Source: Arenimonas daejeonensis
Lineage (GTDB): Bacteria > Pseudomonadota > Gammaproteobacteria > Xanthomonadales > Xanthomonadaceae
Reading direction: 5' to 3'
Assembly (NCBI RefSeq): GCF_007993735.1
Contig: NZ_CP042453.1
Span: 1,364,001 to 1,428,000 of the forward strand
DNA length: 64,000 nucleotides
Below the pieces are notes generated by a model. That model searched no databases, was not told the DNA's origin, and worked only from the letters and a program-made list of their open reading frames with translations. Of this stretch, positions 36,742-47,213 are shown piece by piece. Numbering within the stretch: position 1 is the first letter of the stretch; each line of letters begins with the position of its first letter. Both the position numbers and the translations under genes were made by a program.

Positions 36742-38641
36742 ATGAACTTCTTCGAGCGCCAGGATCAGGCCCGGCGCCAGTCCAGGCGGCTGATCCTGCT
36801 GTTCGTACTGGCGGTGGCCGCGATCGTGATCGCGGTGGACGCCGTGTTCCTGCTGGCCTTCGGTGCCTGGGCGAAGACACCACCCCCGAGGGCCTGGTCG
36901 CCGGTGTGGTCCTGGCCAGCCTGGTCAGCCTGGGCATCATCGGCGTGGCTTCGCTCTACCGAATCTCCAGCCTGCGCGCCGGCGGCGCCGCGGTGGCCCG
37001 GCAGATGGGTGGTACGCCGGTGCCCGAGGACACGCACGACTTCCACTACCGCCGCCTGCGCAACGTGGTCGAGGAGATCGCGATCGCCTCGGGCGTGCCG
37101 GTGCCGCAGATCTTCGTGCTGGAGGAGGAGGCGGGCATCAATGCGTTCGCCGCCGGTTACGCCACCAGCGACGCCGCCGTGGCGGTGACCCGCGGCGCCC
37201 TGGACAGGCTCAACCGCGACGAGCTGCAGGGCGTGATCGCGCACGAGTTCAGCCACGTGCTCAACGGCGACATGCGCCTGAACATCCGGCTGATGGGCAT
37301 GCTGTTCGGCATCCTGGCCCTGGCCATCATCGGCAGGAAGGTGCTGCAGCACGGCCGTGGCAACTCCAAGGACGCGGCGCCGGTGATGCTGGCGGCGCTG
37401 GGCCTGCTGGTCATCGGCTATGTCGGCATGTTCTTCGGCCGGCTGATCAAGGCCGGGGTCAGCCGCCAGCGCGAGTTCCTGGCCGACTCCTCGGCGGTGC
37501 AGTTCACCCGCCAGACCGCCGGGCTGGCCGGCGCGCTGAAGAAGATCGGCGGCCTGCAGGAAGGCTCGAAACTGGCCAGCCGCGATACCGAGGAGGTGGC
37601 GCACATGCTGTTCGGCGACGGTGTCGGTTATTCGTCCCTGTTCGCCACGCACCCGCCGCTGCTCGCGCGCATCCAGGCGCTGGAGCCGGCGTTCAAACCG
37701 CAGGCGTTCGAAGACCTGGCCGCCCGCTGGCAGATGCATCCGCCTTCCGGGCTGGACGAAGACGCGGCCTGGGCCTGACCGGACGCGCGCCGCCGCCGTT
37801 GCCGGCCGACCTGACCGAACTGACGGTGAGCCCGCCGGGCGTGGTGGCCCAGGTGGGCGCGCCCCAGCCCGACGACTACGTGCGCGCCGGGGCCCTCGTG
37901 CATGCGATCCCCGACGTCCTGCAGCGCGCCGCCCGCGAGCGCGACGAGGCCATGCCGCTGCTGTTCGGTCTGCTGCTGGCGCCACCGGGCAAGGTGCGTG
38001 AACGCCAGCAGTTCGAGCTGACGGCGCGCCACGACGAGCGCATGGTGCGACAGGGCCTGGATTACGCCGACCGTCTGGCCGACCTGCCGCGCATGCTCTA
38101 CCTGCCGCTGGCCTCGATGGCGATGCCGGCCCTGCGCCGGCGGCCCAGGCCCGAACTCGAGAAGTTCATGGACGGCTGTTTCGCACTGACCCACGCCGAT
38201 GGCCGCGTGGACCTGTTCGAATACTGCCTGGGACGGTTGCTGCGCATCCAGGTGCGCGACGCCCTGGACCCGGCCGGCCACTGGAGCGCGAGCAACCGAC
38301 GCCTAGCCGACGTCACGCCGCAGGCGGTGACCCTGATGGCGGTGCTGGCGCAGGCCGGGCACGAGGATCCGGCGGCGGCGATGCGCGCCTACCTGGCCAG
38401 CCTGTCCCTGGTGTTCCCGCGCCTGAACTCGCCCTACCGGCCGCCATCGGATCCACTGGCGGCGCTGGACGAAGTCTGGCCGGTGCTCGACGCGGTGGAA
38501 CCGCGTGGCAAGGAATTGCTGCTCGAAGGCCTGGTGGCCGCGGTCAGCCATGACGGCCGCATCACCGTGGCCGAGGCGGAACTGCTGCGGGCGGTCTGCG
38601 CCTCGCTGCATTGCCCGCTGCCGCCGATGCTCGAGCGCTAA
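36742..38641 (+). CDS. M48-family membrane metalloprotease with C-terminal helical domain (two frameshifts)
   Basis: Starts MNFFERQDQARRQ with GGAG upstream. Two N-terminal helices precede the HtpX-like protease domain, with zinc motif HEFSHVLNGDM (from 37242) and a third ligand region SRQREFLADSSAVQF. The first break (G36869-36871, one base missing) joins AFGAW to GEDTTPEGLVAGVVL. The second (37774-37775) joins DEDAAWA to LTGRAPPPLPADL. The fused C-terminal domain of about 290 residues ends with HDGRITVAEAELLRAVCASL, which looks TerB-like. The roughly 630-residue total is much longer than HtpX (about 290). It follows lemA. Confidence 0.8.
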
Positions 38642-38645
38642 AAGC

Positions 38646-38720
38646 GGGGTCAGGTTCACTTTCCTGACCACCGGTGCGGCGCGTCCGCAAGTTGTGGATC
38701 AGGAAAGTGAACCTGACCCC
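38646..38720. repeat. Perfect 22-bp inverted repeat (REP-like)
   Basis: Left arm 38646-38667 begins GGGGTCAGGTTCACTTTCC; right arm 38699-38720 is its exact reverse complement. The spacer is 31 bases. It lies between the converging M48 and GMC genes and is related to the copy at 25237. As RNA it would form a strong hairpin and may double as a terminator. Confidence 0.8.
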
Positions 38721-38722
38721 AT

Positions 38723-40315
38723 TCAGGCAGCGAGGCCGCGGATCAGGTCGGCGGCGCGTTCGGCGATCATCATGGTCGGGGCATTGGTGTTGCCGCCGAT
38801 CAGCCGCGGCATCACCGAGGCGTCCACCACGCGCAGGCCGCTGACGCCACGCACCCGCAGCTGCGGATCCACGACGGCATCGGCATCGTCGGCGCGGCCG
38901 ATGCGGCAGGTGCCGACCGGGTGGTAGATGGATTCGGACTTCCTGCGGATGAAGGCGGTCAGCCCCGCTTCGTCCTGCACCTTCGCGCCGGGGAATACTT
39001 CCTCGCCGCGGAATGGCGCGAACGCCGGCTGCGCCAGGATCTCGCGCGACAGGCGTACGGCTTCCAGCATCACCTTCAGGTCGTAACCTTCCGGGTCGTT
39101 GAGGTAACCGGCTTCGATGCGCGGCTTGTCGGCGGCGCTGGCGCTGGCCAGGTACAGGCGGCCGCGGCTGCGCGGACGCAGGCCGCAGGCATGCAGGGTG
39201 TAGCCGCTGCCGGGCAGGCGGTTGCGGCCGTGGTCGTCGAGCTGGGCCGGCACGAAGTGGAACTGCAGGTCGGGACGGTCGTCCTCGGCCAGCGAGCTGC
39301 GCATGAAACCGCCGGCTTCGGCGATGTTGCTGGTGCCGGGGCCGGACTTGAACAGGTAATACTGCAGGCCGACCGCGACGTCGCTGATCTGGTCGTAGCT
39401 CAGGCCCTGCACGCAGCGCTGCAGCACGCAGATGTCGAGGTGGTCCTGCAGGTTGCCGCCGACGCCGGGCAGGTCGGACACGACTTCGATGCCGTGCTGG
39501 CGCAGGTGCGGTGCCGGGCCGATGCCCGAAAGCATCAGCAGCTGCGGCGAGTTGATCGCGCCGCCGCAGAGGATGACTTCGCGCGCTGCACCTTCGCAGT
39601 AGGCGCCCTTGCCCGAGACCGAATACACCACGCCGGTGGCGCGGCCGTCCTCGAAGGTGATGCGGTTGGCGCTGGCCTTGGTGATCACCGTCAGGTTCGG
39701 GCGCTTGCGCACCGGCTTGAGATAGGCGACGGCGCTGGAGCTGCGGGCGCCGTCTTTGGTCGTGGTCTGGTACCAGCCGAAACCGTCCTGACGGGCACCG
39801 TTGAAGTCGTCGCTGGTCGAATGGCCGGCCTGCTGCGCGGCTTCGACGAAGGCTTCCGAGAGCGGGTTCCGGTGGCGCGGATCGGAGACGCCGAGCGGAC
39901 CGTCGCCACCGTGGAATTCGCTTTCGCCGCGCTGGTTGCCTTCGCTGCGCTTGAAGTAGGGCAGTACGTTGTCCCAGTTCCAGCCCTCGGCGCCCATCCG
40001 GGCCCATTCGTCGTAGTCGTGGGCGTGGCCGCGGATGTAGCACATGGCGTTGATCGAGCTGGAGCCGCCCAGCACCTTGCCGCGCGGCCACCACAGCAGG
40101 CGGCCGTCGAGCTGGGGCTCGGGCGCGGTGGTGTAGTCCCAGTTCACGCCCTTCTTGCCGACCAGCTTGGACAGGCCGGCGGGCATGTGGATGAAGGGAT
40201 GCCAGTCGCTGGGGCCGGCCTCGAGCAGGAGGACGCGGCAGTCCGGGTCTTCGCTCAGACGGTTGGCCAGGACGCAACCGGCGGAGCCCGCACCCACGAT
40301 GATGTAGTCGTACAC
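38723..40315 (-). CDS. GMC-family oxidoreductase (choline dehydrogenase-like)
   Basis: An FAD-dependent alcohol dehydrogenase of the GMC family. It has the N-terminal dinucleotide motif DYIIVGAGSAGCVLANRL, PRGKVLGGSSSINAMCYIRG (GMC signature 1), GGAINSPQLLMLSGIGP (signature 2), and the C-terminal catalytic IYHPVGTCRIG with GGNTNAPTMMIAERAADLI. GTG at 40315 directly before YDYIIVG is chosen, with AAGAAG upstream; the frame is open further but lacks conserved residues. The sequence resembles BetA and AlkJ-type long-chain alcohol dehydrogenases. No betaine pathway partner is nearby, so the substrate is unresolved. Confidence 0.9.
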   Translation of the reverse strand: MYDYIIVGAGSAGCVLANRLSEDPDCRVLLLEAGPSDWHPFIHMPAGLSKLVGKKGVNWDYTTAPEPQLDGRLLWWPRGKVLGGSSSINAMCYIRGHAHDYDEWARMGAEGWNWDNVLPYFKRSEGNQRGESEFHGGDGPLGVSDPRHRNPLSEAFVEAAQQAGHSTSDDFNGARQDGFGWYQTTTKDGARSSSAVAYLKPVRKRPNLTVITKASANRITFEDGRATGVVYSVSGKGAYCEGAAREVILCGGAINSPQLLMLSGIGPAPHLRQHGIEVVSDLPGVGGNLQDHLDICVLQRCVQGLSYDQISDVAVGLQYYLFKSGPGTSNIAEAGGFMRSSLAEDDRPDLQFHFVPAQLDDHGRNRLPGSGYTLHACGLRPRSRGRLYLASASAADKPRIEAGYLNDPEGYDLKVMLEAVRLSREILAQPAFAPFRGEEVFPGAKVQDEAGLTAFIRRKSESIYHPVGTCRIGRADDADAVVDPQLRVRGVSGLRVVDASVMPRLIGGNTNAPTMMIAERAADLIRGLAA

Positions 40316-40494
40316 GCGTTCTTCTTCTTTCAGGGTCGGGCCGAGGCTAGGCCCCCGTTCTAGAGCAAACACTCGGGGCAGCGGTACAGTAATGCCAACT
40401 GGGACCGGGTTCACTAACTGGCCCGGTTTCCTTGGCCGGGCTGGCAGGGTGGGGCGGGGTTGGCTATCGTGCCGGCACTCCACAGGGATCCCGG

Positions 40495-41827
40495 ATGACC
40501 CAGGGCAAGGACACCGCCGGCCGCTTCGACCACCTGCGCGGCGCGTTGCGGGAGTTCCCGCCGCTGATCTGGTCCTTCCTCTATTTCTTCTTCCTGCTGA
40601 CCGGGTATTACGTGTTGCGGCCGGTGCGGGATGCGATGGGTGCGTCCGGCGACGTCGAAGCGGTGTTCCCGTCGGCGTTGGTGGAGTGGGCGAACAGCCG
40701 CGGCTGGGCGCTGGGTGACCTGACCCTGCAGTTGCTGTTCACCGGCACCTTCATCGCCATGGTGCTGCTGCAGCCCGCCTACGGCGCCCTGGTCAGCCGG
40801 TTTCCGCGCCGGGTGTTCCTGCCGGTGCTGTACGCGATCTTCATTGCCTGCCTGTTCGGGTTCTACTTCATCTTCGACCAGGAGATTCCGGGCCGGGGTG
40901 CGGCATTTTTCATCTGGGTCGCGGTCTTCAACCTCTTCGCCGTGTCGGTGTTCTGGTCGTTCATGGCCGACATCTACACCGACATCGAGGCGCGCCGGCT
41001 TTACGGTTTCATCGCCGCGGGCGGCACCGCCGGCGGCTTCCTGGGGCCGCTGATCACGCGGGCCCTGGTGCACCAGATCGGCGTGCCGAACCTGCTGCTG
41101 GTGTCGGCCAGCCTGTTGGCCCTGTGTGTTCTGCATCCTCCGGCTGGGGCGCTGGGCGCGTCTGCGCGAACAGTCGCGCGGCGTCACCGGGGCTGAACAG
41201 GCGATGGGAGGCAGCGTGCTGGCTGGCTTGCGCCTGCTGCGCGACGAGCCGCTGCTGCGGGCGATGGCGGTGCTGATGTTCTTCGGCGTCGGCGTCGGCA
41301 CCCTGCTGTACAACGAGCAGGCGGCCATCGCGCGGCTGTATTACCCGGGCGACGAAGCGCGCACCGCCTACTACGCCAACATCGACCTGGCCATCAACCT
41401 GATCACGATCCTGGTGCAGGTGTTCCTGACGCGTCCGCTGCTGGTGCGGTATGGGGTGGGTCCGGTGTTGCTGATTCCCGCGGGCGCGATCCTGCTGGGC
41501 TTTGCCGCGCTGACCGCCTCGCCGCTGCCGATGCTGGTCGCGGTCGTGCAGATCGTGACCCGGGCGGGTGAATTTTCGCTGGCCAAGCCGGCCCGCGAGA
41601 CCATCTACACGCGGGTCGACCGGGAAATCCGCTACAAGGCCAAGGCCGTCATCGACACGGCGGTCTATCGCGGTGGTGATCTCTTCTTCGTCTGGTCGCA
41701 CAAGTTCCTGGCGGCGTTCGGGTCGGCGACGGTGTTCGCCGCCGGGCTGGCAGTCGCCGGCGGCATGACCTTCGGCGCCTGGCGCCTGATCCGCGAGCAG
41801 GAAAAGCTGCCAGCCGATCCGCGCTGA
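40495..41827 (+). CDS. MFS-type transporter related to nucleotide carriers (frameshifted)
   Basis: An inner-membrane carrier with about twelve helices. It starts MTQGKDTAGRFDHLRGALRE, then LLTGYYVLRPVRDAMG, a pattern seen in MFS proteins related to ATP/ADP translocases. The second half (LAGLRLLRDEPLLRAMAVLM, then EFSLAKPARETIYTRVDREI) lies in another frame. The crossing is between about 41126 and 41160; removing one G from GGGG near 41146 is the simplest repair. The substrate is unknown. It is preceded by a 179-base divergent gap and stands alone. Confidence 0.8.
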
Positions 41828-41908
41828 GCCCCGGCCTTCGCGCCAGCCGAACAAAACCGGTGGCCTGCGGCGTTACCCTGAGCACCTGTCCTCCGGGGAA
41901 TCCGCCAC

Positions 41909-43018
41909 ATGAAAGTCAAAGCCGCCGTCGCGCTGGAAGCGGGCAAGCCGCTCAGCATTGAAACCGTCGACCTGGAAGGCCCGCGCTTCGGCGAGGTGCT
42001 GGTCGAGATCAAGGCCACCGGCGTCTGCCACACGGACGAGTTCACGCTGTCGGGCGCCGATCCCGAGGGGATGTTCCCGGCGATCCTGGGCCATGAGGGC
42101 GCCGGCATCGTGGTGGATGTCGGGCCGGGCGTGACCACGCTCAAGAAGGGCGACCACGTCATCCCGCTTTACACGCCCGAATGCCGGCAGTGCGAGTACT
42201 GCCTCAACCCCAAGACCAACCTCTGCCAGGCGATCCGCTCGACCCAGGGCCAGGGCCTGATGCCCGACGGCAGCAGCCGCTTCTCGCTCGATGGCCGGCC
42301 GGTGCTGCACTACATGGGCACGTCCACTTTCGCGAACTACACCGTGGTGCCGGAGATCGCACTGGCGAAGATCCGCGAGGATGCACCCTTCGACAAGGTC
42401 TGCTACATCGGCTGCGGCGTCACCACCGGCATCGGCGCGGTGATCTATACCGCCAAGGTGGAAGTGGGGTCGAAGGCCGTGGTGTTCGGCCTGGGTGGCA
42501 TCGGCCTGAACGTGATCCAGGGTCTGCGCCTGGCCGGTGCCGACATGATCGTCGGCGTCGATCTCAACCCGGGTCGCGAGGCGATGGCGCGCAAGTTCGG
42601 CATGACGCATTTCGTCAACCCGTCCGAGGTCGAGGGCGACCTGGTGCCGTACCTGGTCTCGCTGACCAGGGGTGGCGCCGACTACACCTTTGAATGCATC
42701 GGCAACGTCAAAGTGATGCGCCAGGCGCTTGAGTGTGCGCACAAGGGCTGGGGCACCAGCGTGATCATCGGCGTGGCGCCGGCCGGGGCGGAGATCAGCA
42801 CCCGGCCGTTCCAGCTGGTGACCGGCCGGAACTGGCGCGGCAGCGCCTTCGGCGGCGCCCGCGGCCGCACCGACGTGCCGAAGATCGTGGACTGGTACAT
42901 GGAGGGAAAGATCGACATCGATTCGCTGATCACCCACACCATGCCGCTGGAGAAGATCAACGACGCCTTCGACCTGATGCATCGCGGCGAATCGATCCGC
43001 AGCGTGGTGGTGTACTGA
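41909..43018 (+). CDS. adhC: S-(hydroxymethyl)glutathione dehydrogenase, class III alcohol dehydrogenase
   Basis: Oxidises the glutathione adduct of formaldehyde with NAD+. Zinc and cofactor motifs: [43 protein letters not shown] (structural zinc cysteines), and [19 protein letters not shown] for NAD binding. It has 369 residues, full length, and starts [18 protein letters not shown]. The stop overlaps the fghA start (TGATG), so the two steps of formaldehyde detoxification are coupled. No frmR repressor gene is visible upstream. Confidence 0.96.
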   Translation: MKVKAAVALEAGKPLSIETVDLEGPRFGEVLVEIKATGVCHTDEFTLSGADPEGMFPAILGHEGAGIVVDVGPGVTTLKKGDHVIPLYTPECRQCEYCLNPKTNLCQAIRSTQGQGLMPDGSSRFSLDGRPVLHYMGTSTFANYTVVPEIALAKIREDAPFDKVCYIGCGVTTGIGAVIYTAKVEVGSKAVVFGLGGIGLNVIQGLRLAGADMIVGVDLNPGREAMARKFGMTHFVNPSEVEGDLVPYLVSLTRGGADYTFECIGNVKVMRQALECAHKGWGTSVIIGVAPAGAEISTRPFQLVTGRNWRGSAFGGARGRTDVPKIVDWYMEGKIDIDSLITHTMPLEKINDAFDLMHRGESIRSVVVY

Positions 43019-43857
43019 TGTCCATCGAACTGACCAGCGAACACGGCTGCTTCGGCGGCGTACAGGGCTATTACCGGATGGACTCGGCGGCCTGCGGCGG
43101 GACGATGCGCTTCGCGGTGTACCAGCCGCCGCAGGCGCGCGAGCGGCGGGTGCCGGTGCTGTACTTCCTGGCCGGCCTGACCTGCAATGAGGAAACGGCG
43201 TCGGTGAAGGCCGGCGCGCAGCGGGTCGCCGCCGAGCTGGGCCTGATGCTGGTGATGCCCGACACCAGCCCGCGGGACACCGGGTTCGAAGGCGCGACCG
43301 GCGACTGGGAGTTCGGCGAGGCGGCGGGCTTCTATCTCGACGCGACGCAGGCGCCGTGGTCATCGCGCTTCCGGATGGAAACCCACGTGATGCATGAGCT
43401 GCCGGCCGTGATCGCCGATCATTTTCCGGCCGATCCGTCGCGCACCGGCATCACGGGACATTCCATGGGCGGACACGGCGCGCTGACGCTGGCGCTGCGC
43501 CATCCGGATCGTTACCGGAGCCTGTCGGCCTTCGCGCCGATCGTCGCACCAAGCAAAGTGCCCTGGGGCGAAAAAGCCTTCTCGCGCTACCTGGGTGACC
43601 ATCGCCGGGTCTGGGCCGAACACGACGCCTGCGAGCTGGTGCGTCGGCGTGCGTTCGCTGGTCCGATCCTGATCGACCAGGGGCTGGACGACAAATTCCT
43701 CGCGACCCAGTTGCAGCCGGAACGTTTCGAGGCCGCCTGCGCCGAAGCCGGCCAGGCGCTGACCTTGCGCCGGCATGCCGGCTACGATCACGGCTACTAT
43801 TTCATCGCCAGTTTCATCGAGGACCACCTGCGGCACCACGCTGCGCAGCTGGCCTGA
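43018..43857 (+). CDS. fghA: S-formylglutathione hydrolase
   Basis: Hydrolyses S-formylglutathione to formate and glutathione, the step after the dehydrogenase. An alpha/beta-hydrolase (esterase D) with VLYFLAGLTCNEETASVKAG, nucleophile motif GHSMGGHGALTLALRHPD, an Asp in LIDQGLDDKFL and the late His in HAGYDHGYYFIASFIEDHL. It has 279 residues, typical. The ATG overlaps the preceding stop by one base. Confidence 0.95.
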   Translation: MSIELTSEHGCFGGVQGYYRMDSAACGGTMRFAVYQPPQARERRVPVLYFLAGLTCNEETASVKAGAQRVAAELGLMLVMPDTSPRDTGFEGATGDWEFGEAAGFYLDATQAPWSSRFRMETHVMHELPAVIADHFPADPSRTGITGHSMGGHGALTLALRHPDRYRSLSAFAPIVAPSKVPWGEKAFSRYLGDHRRVWAEHDACELVRRRAFAGPILIDQGLDDKFLATQLQPERFEAACAEAGQALTLRRHAGYDHGYYFIASFIEDHLRHHAAQLA

Positions 43858-43869
43858 CCGGGGAAGACC

Positions 43870-44223
43870 ATGTCCGTGCTTGCGATCCTGCTGACCGCCT
43901 TCGTCGCCCTGCTGCACCTGGGCTTCCTTATGGTGCTGGAGATGTTCTTCTGGACCAGGCCGCTGGGCCGCAAGGTGTTCCGTCTCGACCCGCAGGTGGC
44001 ACGGGATTCGGCCAGGCTGGCGATGAACCAGGGCCTCTACAACGGCTTCCTTGCCGCCGGCCTGGCCTGGGGCCTGTGGCTGGGCGACAAGGGCATCTGC
44101 CTGTTCTTCCTGGGCTGCGTGGTGGTGGCGGGGCTGTTCGGCGCCGCGACGGTGAAGCGTTCGATCCTGTACGTGCAGGCGCTGCCGGCGATCGCCGCAG
44201 CGGCGGCGGTGCACTACTTCTGA
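43870..44223 (+). CDS. DUF1304 membrane protein
   Basis: A 117-residue protein with four hydrophobic helices: LLTAFVALLHLGFLMVLEMF, GLYNGFLAAGLAWGLWL, CLFFLGCVVVAGLFGAATV and LPAIAAAAAVHYF. The motif NQGLYNGFLAAGL is diagnostic of DUF1304 as I know it. The function is unknown. It begins 13 bases after fghA, so it is probably in the formaldehyde operon. Confidence 0.88.
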   Translation: MSVLAILLTAFVALLHLGFLMVLEMFFWTRPLGRKVFRLDPQVARDSARLAMNQGLYNGFLAAGLAWGLWLGDKGICLFFLGCVVVAGLFGAATVKRSILYVQALPAIAAAAAVHYF

Positions 44224-44227
44224 GCGC

Positions 44228-44698
44228 TCACTTCTTCGGGCTGAGCCACATCGTGATCACCGCGTTGAACACGCGCTCGCCCGCCGGATCGAACACATCC
44301 ACGTTCACCGGCAGGTCATAACCCGCGGCGGCGCTGACGATCGGCACCACCGGCGTGGCGACGCCGCGCTGGGTGCCGACCGCCTTCTTCAGGTACTGCA
44401 CCGTCATGCCCTTGGGGATCCAGCGCATGTCCCGGGGCAGCGAGGCGTCGGTCATCACGCCCGCAGCCAGTTCGGCCAGGTTGCAGAGCGCGATCGCATG
44501 CACGGTGCCGATGTGGTTGTGCACGCTGCGGCGGTCCGGGATGGTCGCTTCGCAGCGGCCGGTCTCCAGTACCTGGAACGTCGGCTTCACCGTGCCGAAG
44601 TAGGGCGCCTTGAAACACACGGCGCGGCTGAACAGCCAGCGGCCACCCGGGTAGCGCAGGAACTTGCGGTACATCCGCAGCAGGGGCGTGTCGGACAT
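44228..44698 (-). CDS. Hotdog-fold DUF4442 protein (thioesterase-like)
   Basis: A 156-residue protein with the DUF4442 pattern: PGGRWLFSRAVCFKAPYFGT, IPDRRSVHNHIGTVHAIALC (the HNHxGTxHA hotdog helix) and RWIPKGMTVQYLKKA. Related PaaI/YiiD-type proteins are acyl-CoA thioesterases; activity here is inferred. It is 43 bases after fadE on the same strand, which supports a fatty-acyl-CoA role. Confidence 0.85.
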   Translation of the reverse strand: MSDTPLLRMYRKFLRYPGGRWLFSRAVCFKAPYFGTVKPTFQVLETGRCEATIPDRRSVHNHIGTVHAIALCNLAELAAGVMTDASLPRDMRWIPKGMTVQYLKKAVGTQRGVATPVVPIVSAAAGYDLPVNVDVFDPAGERVFNAVITMWLSPKK

Positions 44699-44741
44699 GC
44701 GGGTCTCCGGGCGGGGCGCGGCGTGCGCGCCCCGCGTGGGC

Positions 44742-47213
44742 TCAGGCGGCGCGGTGCTGCGCGGCGGGCTGGCCGCGGTGCAGCGAGGCGGAGACCAGGT
44801 CGGCCGGGTCGAAGTCGTCCACCGTGATCGCGTCCCAGGTCAGCGTGCGCAGTTCCTCGAGCTGGACCTTTTCCTCGGCGGTGATCCAGCCTTCGGCGAC
44901 GCCTTCGGCCAGCTGCGACGGGAAGTCGAGCGCCTCGATGTCGCTGTTCTTGAGCGCCTTGAGGAACTTGCGCTCCACCGGCTCGGCAAGGATCACCTTC
45001 GGCAGGTAGCTGTTGATGCGGCCGGCCGGGTTGTTCTCGCAGGGCGTCAGGAAGGTGCCGGAAGCGAGGCGGTCACGCGCGTCGGAGGGCGACATCAGCA
45101 GCGCGGCGGCACGGCGGCCCAGGCGGTCGCTCGGCGCCTGCGCGCGGCGGCCGAACGGGAACACCAGCATCCACAGCAGCCAGCCCACCGGGCGGATCGG
45201 GAAGTTGCGCAGCGCGCCCGACAGCGCCAGTTCGATCTTGTGCGCCGAGTCGTGGAAGGCATAAGCCAGCAGCGGCTGTTCCGCGGCCGGACGACCCTCG
45301 TCTTCGTAGCGCTTCAGCATCGCGCTGGAGATGTAGAGCTGGCTCAGCACGTCGCCGAGGCGACCCGACAGCTTTTCCTTGAACTTGAGCTTGCCGCCGA
45401 GCAGCAGCATCGAAGTGTCGGCCACCAGCGCCAGGTTGGCGGAGTAGCGGTTGAGCTTGCGGTAGTAGCGTTTCGTGTACGCGTCGCCCGGCGCCTTGCC
45501 GATGCGCGCCGCAGTCAGGCCCAGGATCCAGCTGCGCACGGCGTTGGAGATGGCGAAGCCGATGTGGCCGAACAGGTTGGCGTCGAATTCGCGCAGGCGG
45601 GTTTCCGGATCCGGATGCTGCGCGGCCTGCATTTCCTTCAGGACCCACGGATGGCACCGGATCGCGCCCTGGCCGAAGATCATCAGGCTGCGGGTCATGA
45701 TATTGGCGCCCTCGACCGTGATCGAGATCGGCGCCGCCTGCCAGCCGCGGCCGAGGTAGTTCATCGGGCCCAGGATCACGCCCTTGCCGCCGTGGATGTC
45801 CATGGCGTCCTTCGCCACTTCGCGCGCCATCTCGGTGGCGTGGTACTTGGCGATGGCGGACGGCACGGCCGGCTTCTCGCCGCGGTCGACAGCGGCCGCA
45901 GTGGACTGCGAAAGCGCAGCCGCGGCATAGGCGTTGCCGGCAATACGCGCCAGCGCTTCCTCGACGCCTTCGAAGCGGCCGATCGACAGGCCGAACTGCT
46001 TGCGGATGCGCGCGTACGCGCCGGTGACGACGGCGGCGAGCTTGGACGCGCCGGCCGAGGTGGAGGGCAGGGTGATCGCGCGGCCGACCGACAGGCACTC
46101 GACCAGCATGCGCCAGCCCTGGCCGACGTAGTCTTCGCCGCCGATCAGCTGGCTTAGCGGCAGGAAGATTTCCTTGCCGCGCACCGGCCCGTTCTGGAAG
46201 GCGCAATTGAGCGGGAAGTGGCGGCGGCCGATTTCCAGGCCGGCGGTCTCGCGCGGGATCAGCGCCAGCGTGATGCCGCGGTCGGCTTCTTCACCCAGCA
46301 GCTTGTTCGGGTCGTACAGGCGGAAGGCCAGGCCGATCACGGTCGCCACCGGCGCCAGCGTGATGTAGCGCTTGTCGAAGGTCAGCTTGACGCCGAGTAC
46401 GCGCGCACCGTTCCAGTCACCTTCGGTGACGATGCCGTAGTCGGGGATCGAGGTGGCGTCGGAGCCGGCGGTCGGGCCGGTCAGCGCGAAGCAGGGCACC
46501 TCGCGGCCATCGGCCAGGCGCGGCAGGTAGTGCTTCTTCTGTTCGTCGGTGCCGTAGTGCAGCAGCAGTTCGGCCGGGCCCAGCGAGTTGGGCACGCCGA
46601 CGGTGGAGCTGAGCGTGGCCGAGATCGAGGCCAGCTTCTGGATCACCTTGTGGTGGGCCAGCGCGCTGAAGCCCAGGCCGCCGTATTCCTTCGGGATGAT
46701 CATGCCGAAGAACTTCTGCTTCTTCAGGTAGTCCCACAGTTCCGGCGGCAGGTCGTTGCGGACGTGGGTGATGTCCCAGTCGTTGGTCATGCGGCAGGCC
46801 TGTTCGACCGGGCCGTCGAGGAAGGCCTGTTCCTCGGCCGTCAGTTGCGGCTTCGGCTGGGCCAGCAGGTCGGCCCACTTCGGCATGCCGGAGAACAGTT
46901 CGCCCTCGAAGCCGACGGTGCCGGCTTCCAGTGCGGTTTTCTCGGTGTCCGAGAGCGGCGGCAGGATCTTCGTATAGAACTTCAGCAGCGGCGCGGTGAT
47001 CGCCGACTGGCGCAGCGGCGTGATCAGCAGCGGCAGCGTGGCCAGGGCCAGCAGCACGCCGGCGACGACGGTCGCGGTGAGGTTGGCGCCGGCCAGGCCG
47101 ACCGCCACCAGCAGCGTGGCCGACAGCGCGGTGAACACCACCAGGCTGAGTCGGTGGTAGGCCACCAGCAGGGTCGCCAGGAACAGGGCGAGGAAGGGGG
47201 CGAGGATGCTCAT
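44742..47213 (-). CDS. fadE: Acyl-CoA dehydrogenase FadE
   Basis: Catalyses the first oxidation of fatty-acid beta-oxidation, FAD-dependent. It has 823 residues, matching FadE rather than the shorter ACADs. An N-terminal hydrophobic region (residues about 1-70) anchors it to the inner membrane. Motifs: FFGMIIPKEYGGLGFSALAH, CFALTGPTAGSDATSIPDYG, then EGANIMTRSLMIFGQGAIRC in the C-terminal half. ATG at 47213 overlaps the hydrolase stop by four bases, so it is translationally coupled to it and under the nearby TetR-type regulator. Confidence 0.94.
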   Translation of the reverse strand: MSILAPFLALFLATLLVAYHRLSLVVFTALSATLLVAVGLAGANLTATVVAGVLLALATLPLLITPLRQSAITAPLLKFYTKILPPLSDTEKTALEAGTVGFEGELFSGMPKWADLLAQPKPQLTAEEQAFLDGPVEQACRMTNDWDITHVRNDLPPELWDYLKKQKFFGMIIPKEYGGLGFSALAHHKVIQKLASISATLSSTVGVPNSLGPAELLLHYGTDEQKKHYLPRLADGREVPCFALTGPTAGSDATSIPDYGIVTEGDWNGARVLGVKLTFDKRYITLAPVATVIGLAFRLYDPNKLLGEEADRGITLALIPRETAGLEIGRRHFPLNCAFQNGPVRGKEIFLPLSQLIGGEDYVGQGWRMLVECLSVGRAITLPSTSAGASKLAAVVTGAYARIRKQFGLSIGRFEGVEEALARIAGNAYAAAALSQSTAAAVDRGEKPAVPSAIAKYHATEMAREVAKDAMDIHGGKGVILGPMNYLGRGWQAAPISITVEGANIMTRSLMIFGQGAIRCHPWVLKEMQAAQHPDPETRLREFDANLFGHIGFAISNAVRSWILGLTAARIGKAPGDAYTKRYYRKLNRYSANLALVADTSMLLLGGKLKFKEKLSGRLGDVLSQLYISSAMLKRYEDEGRPAAEQPLLAYAFHDSAHKIELALSGALRNFPIRPVGWLLWMLVFPFGRRAQAPSDRLGRRAAALLMSPSDARDRLASGTFLTPCENNPAGRINSYLPKVILAEPVERKFLKALKNSDIEALDFPSQLAEGVAEGWITAEEKVQLEELRTLTWDAITVDDFDPADLVSASLHRGQPAAQHRAA

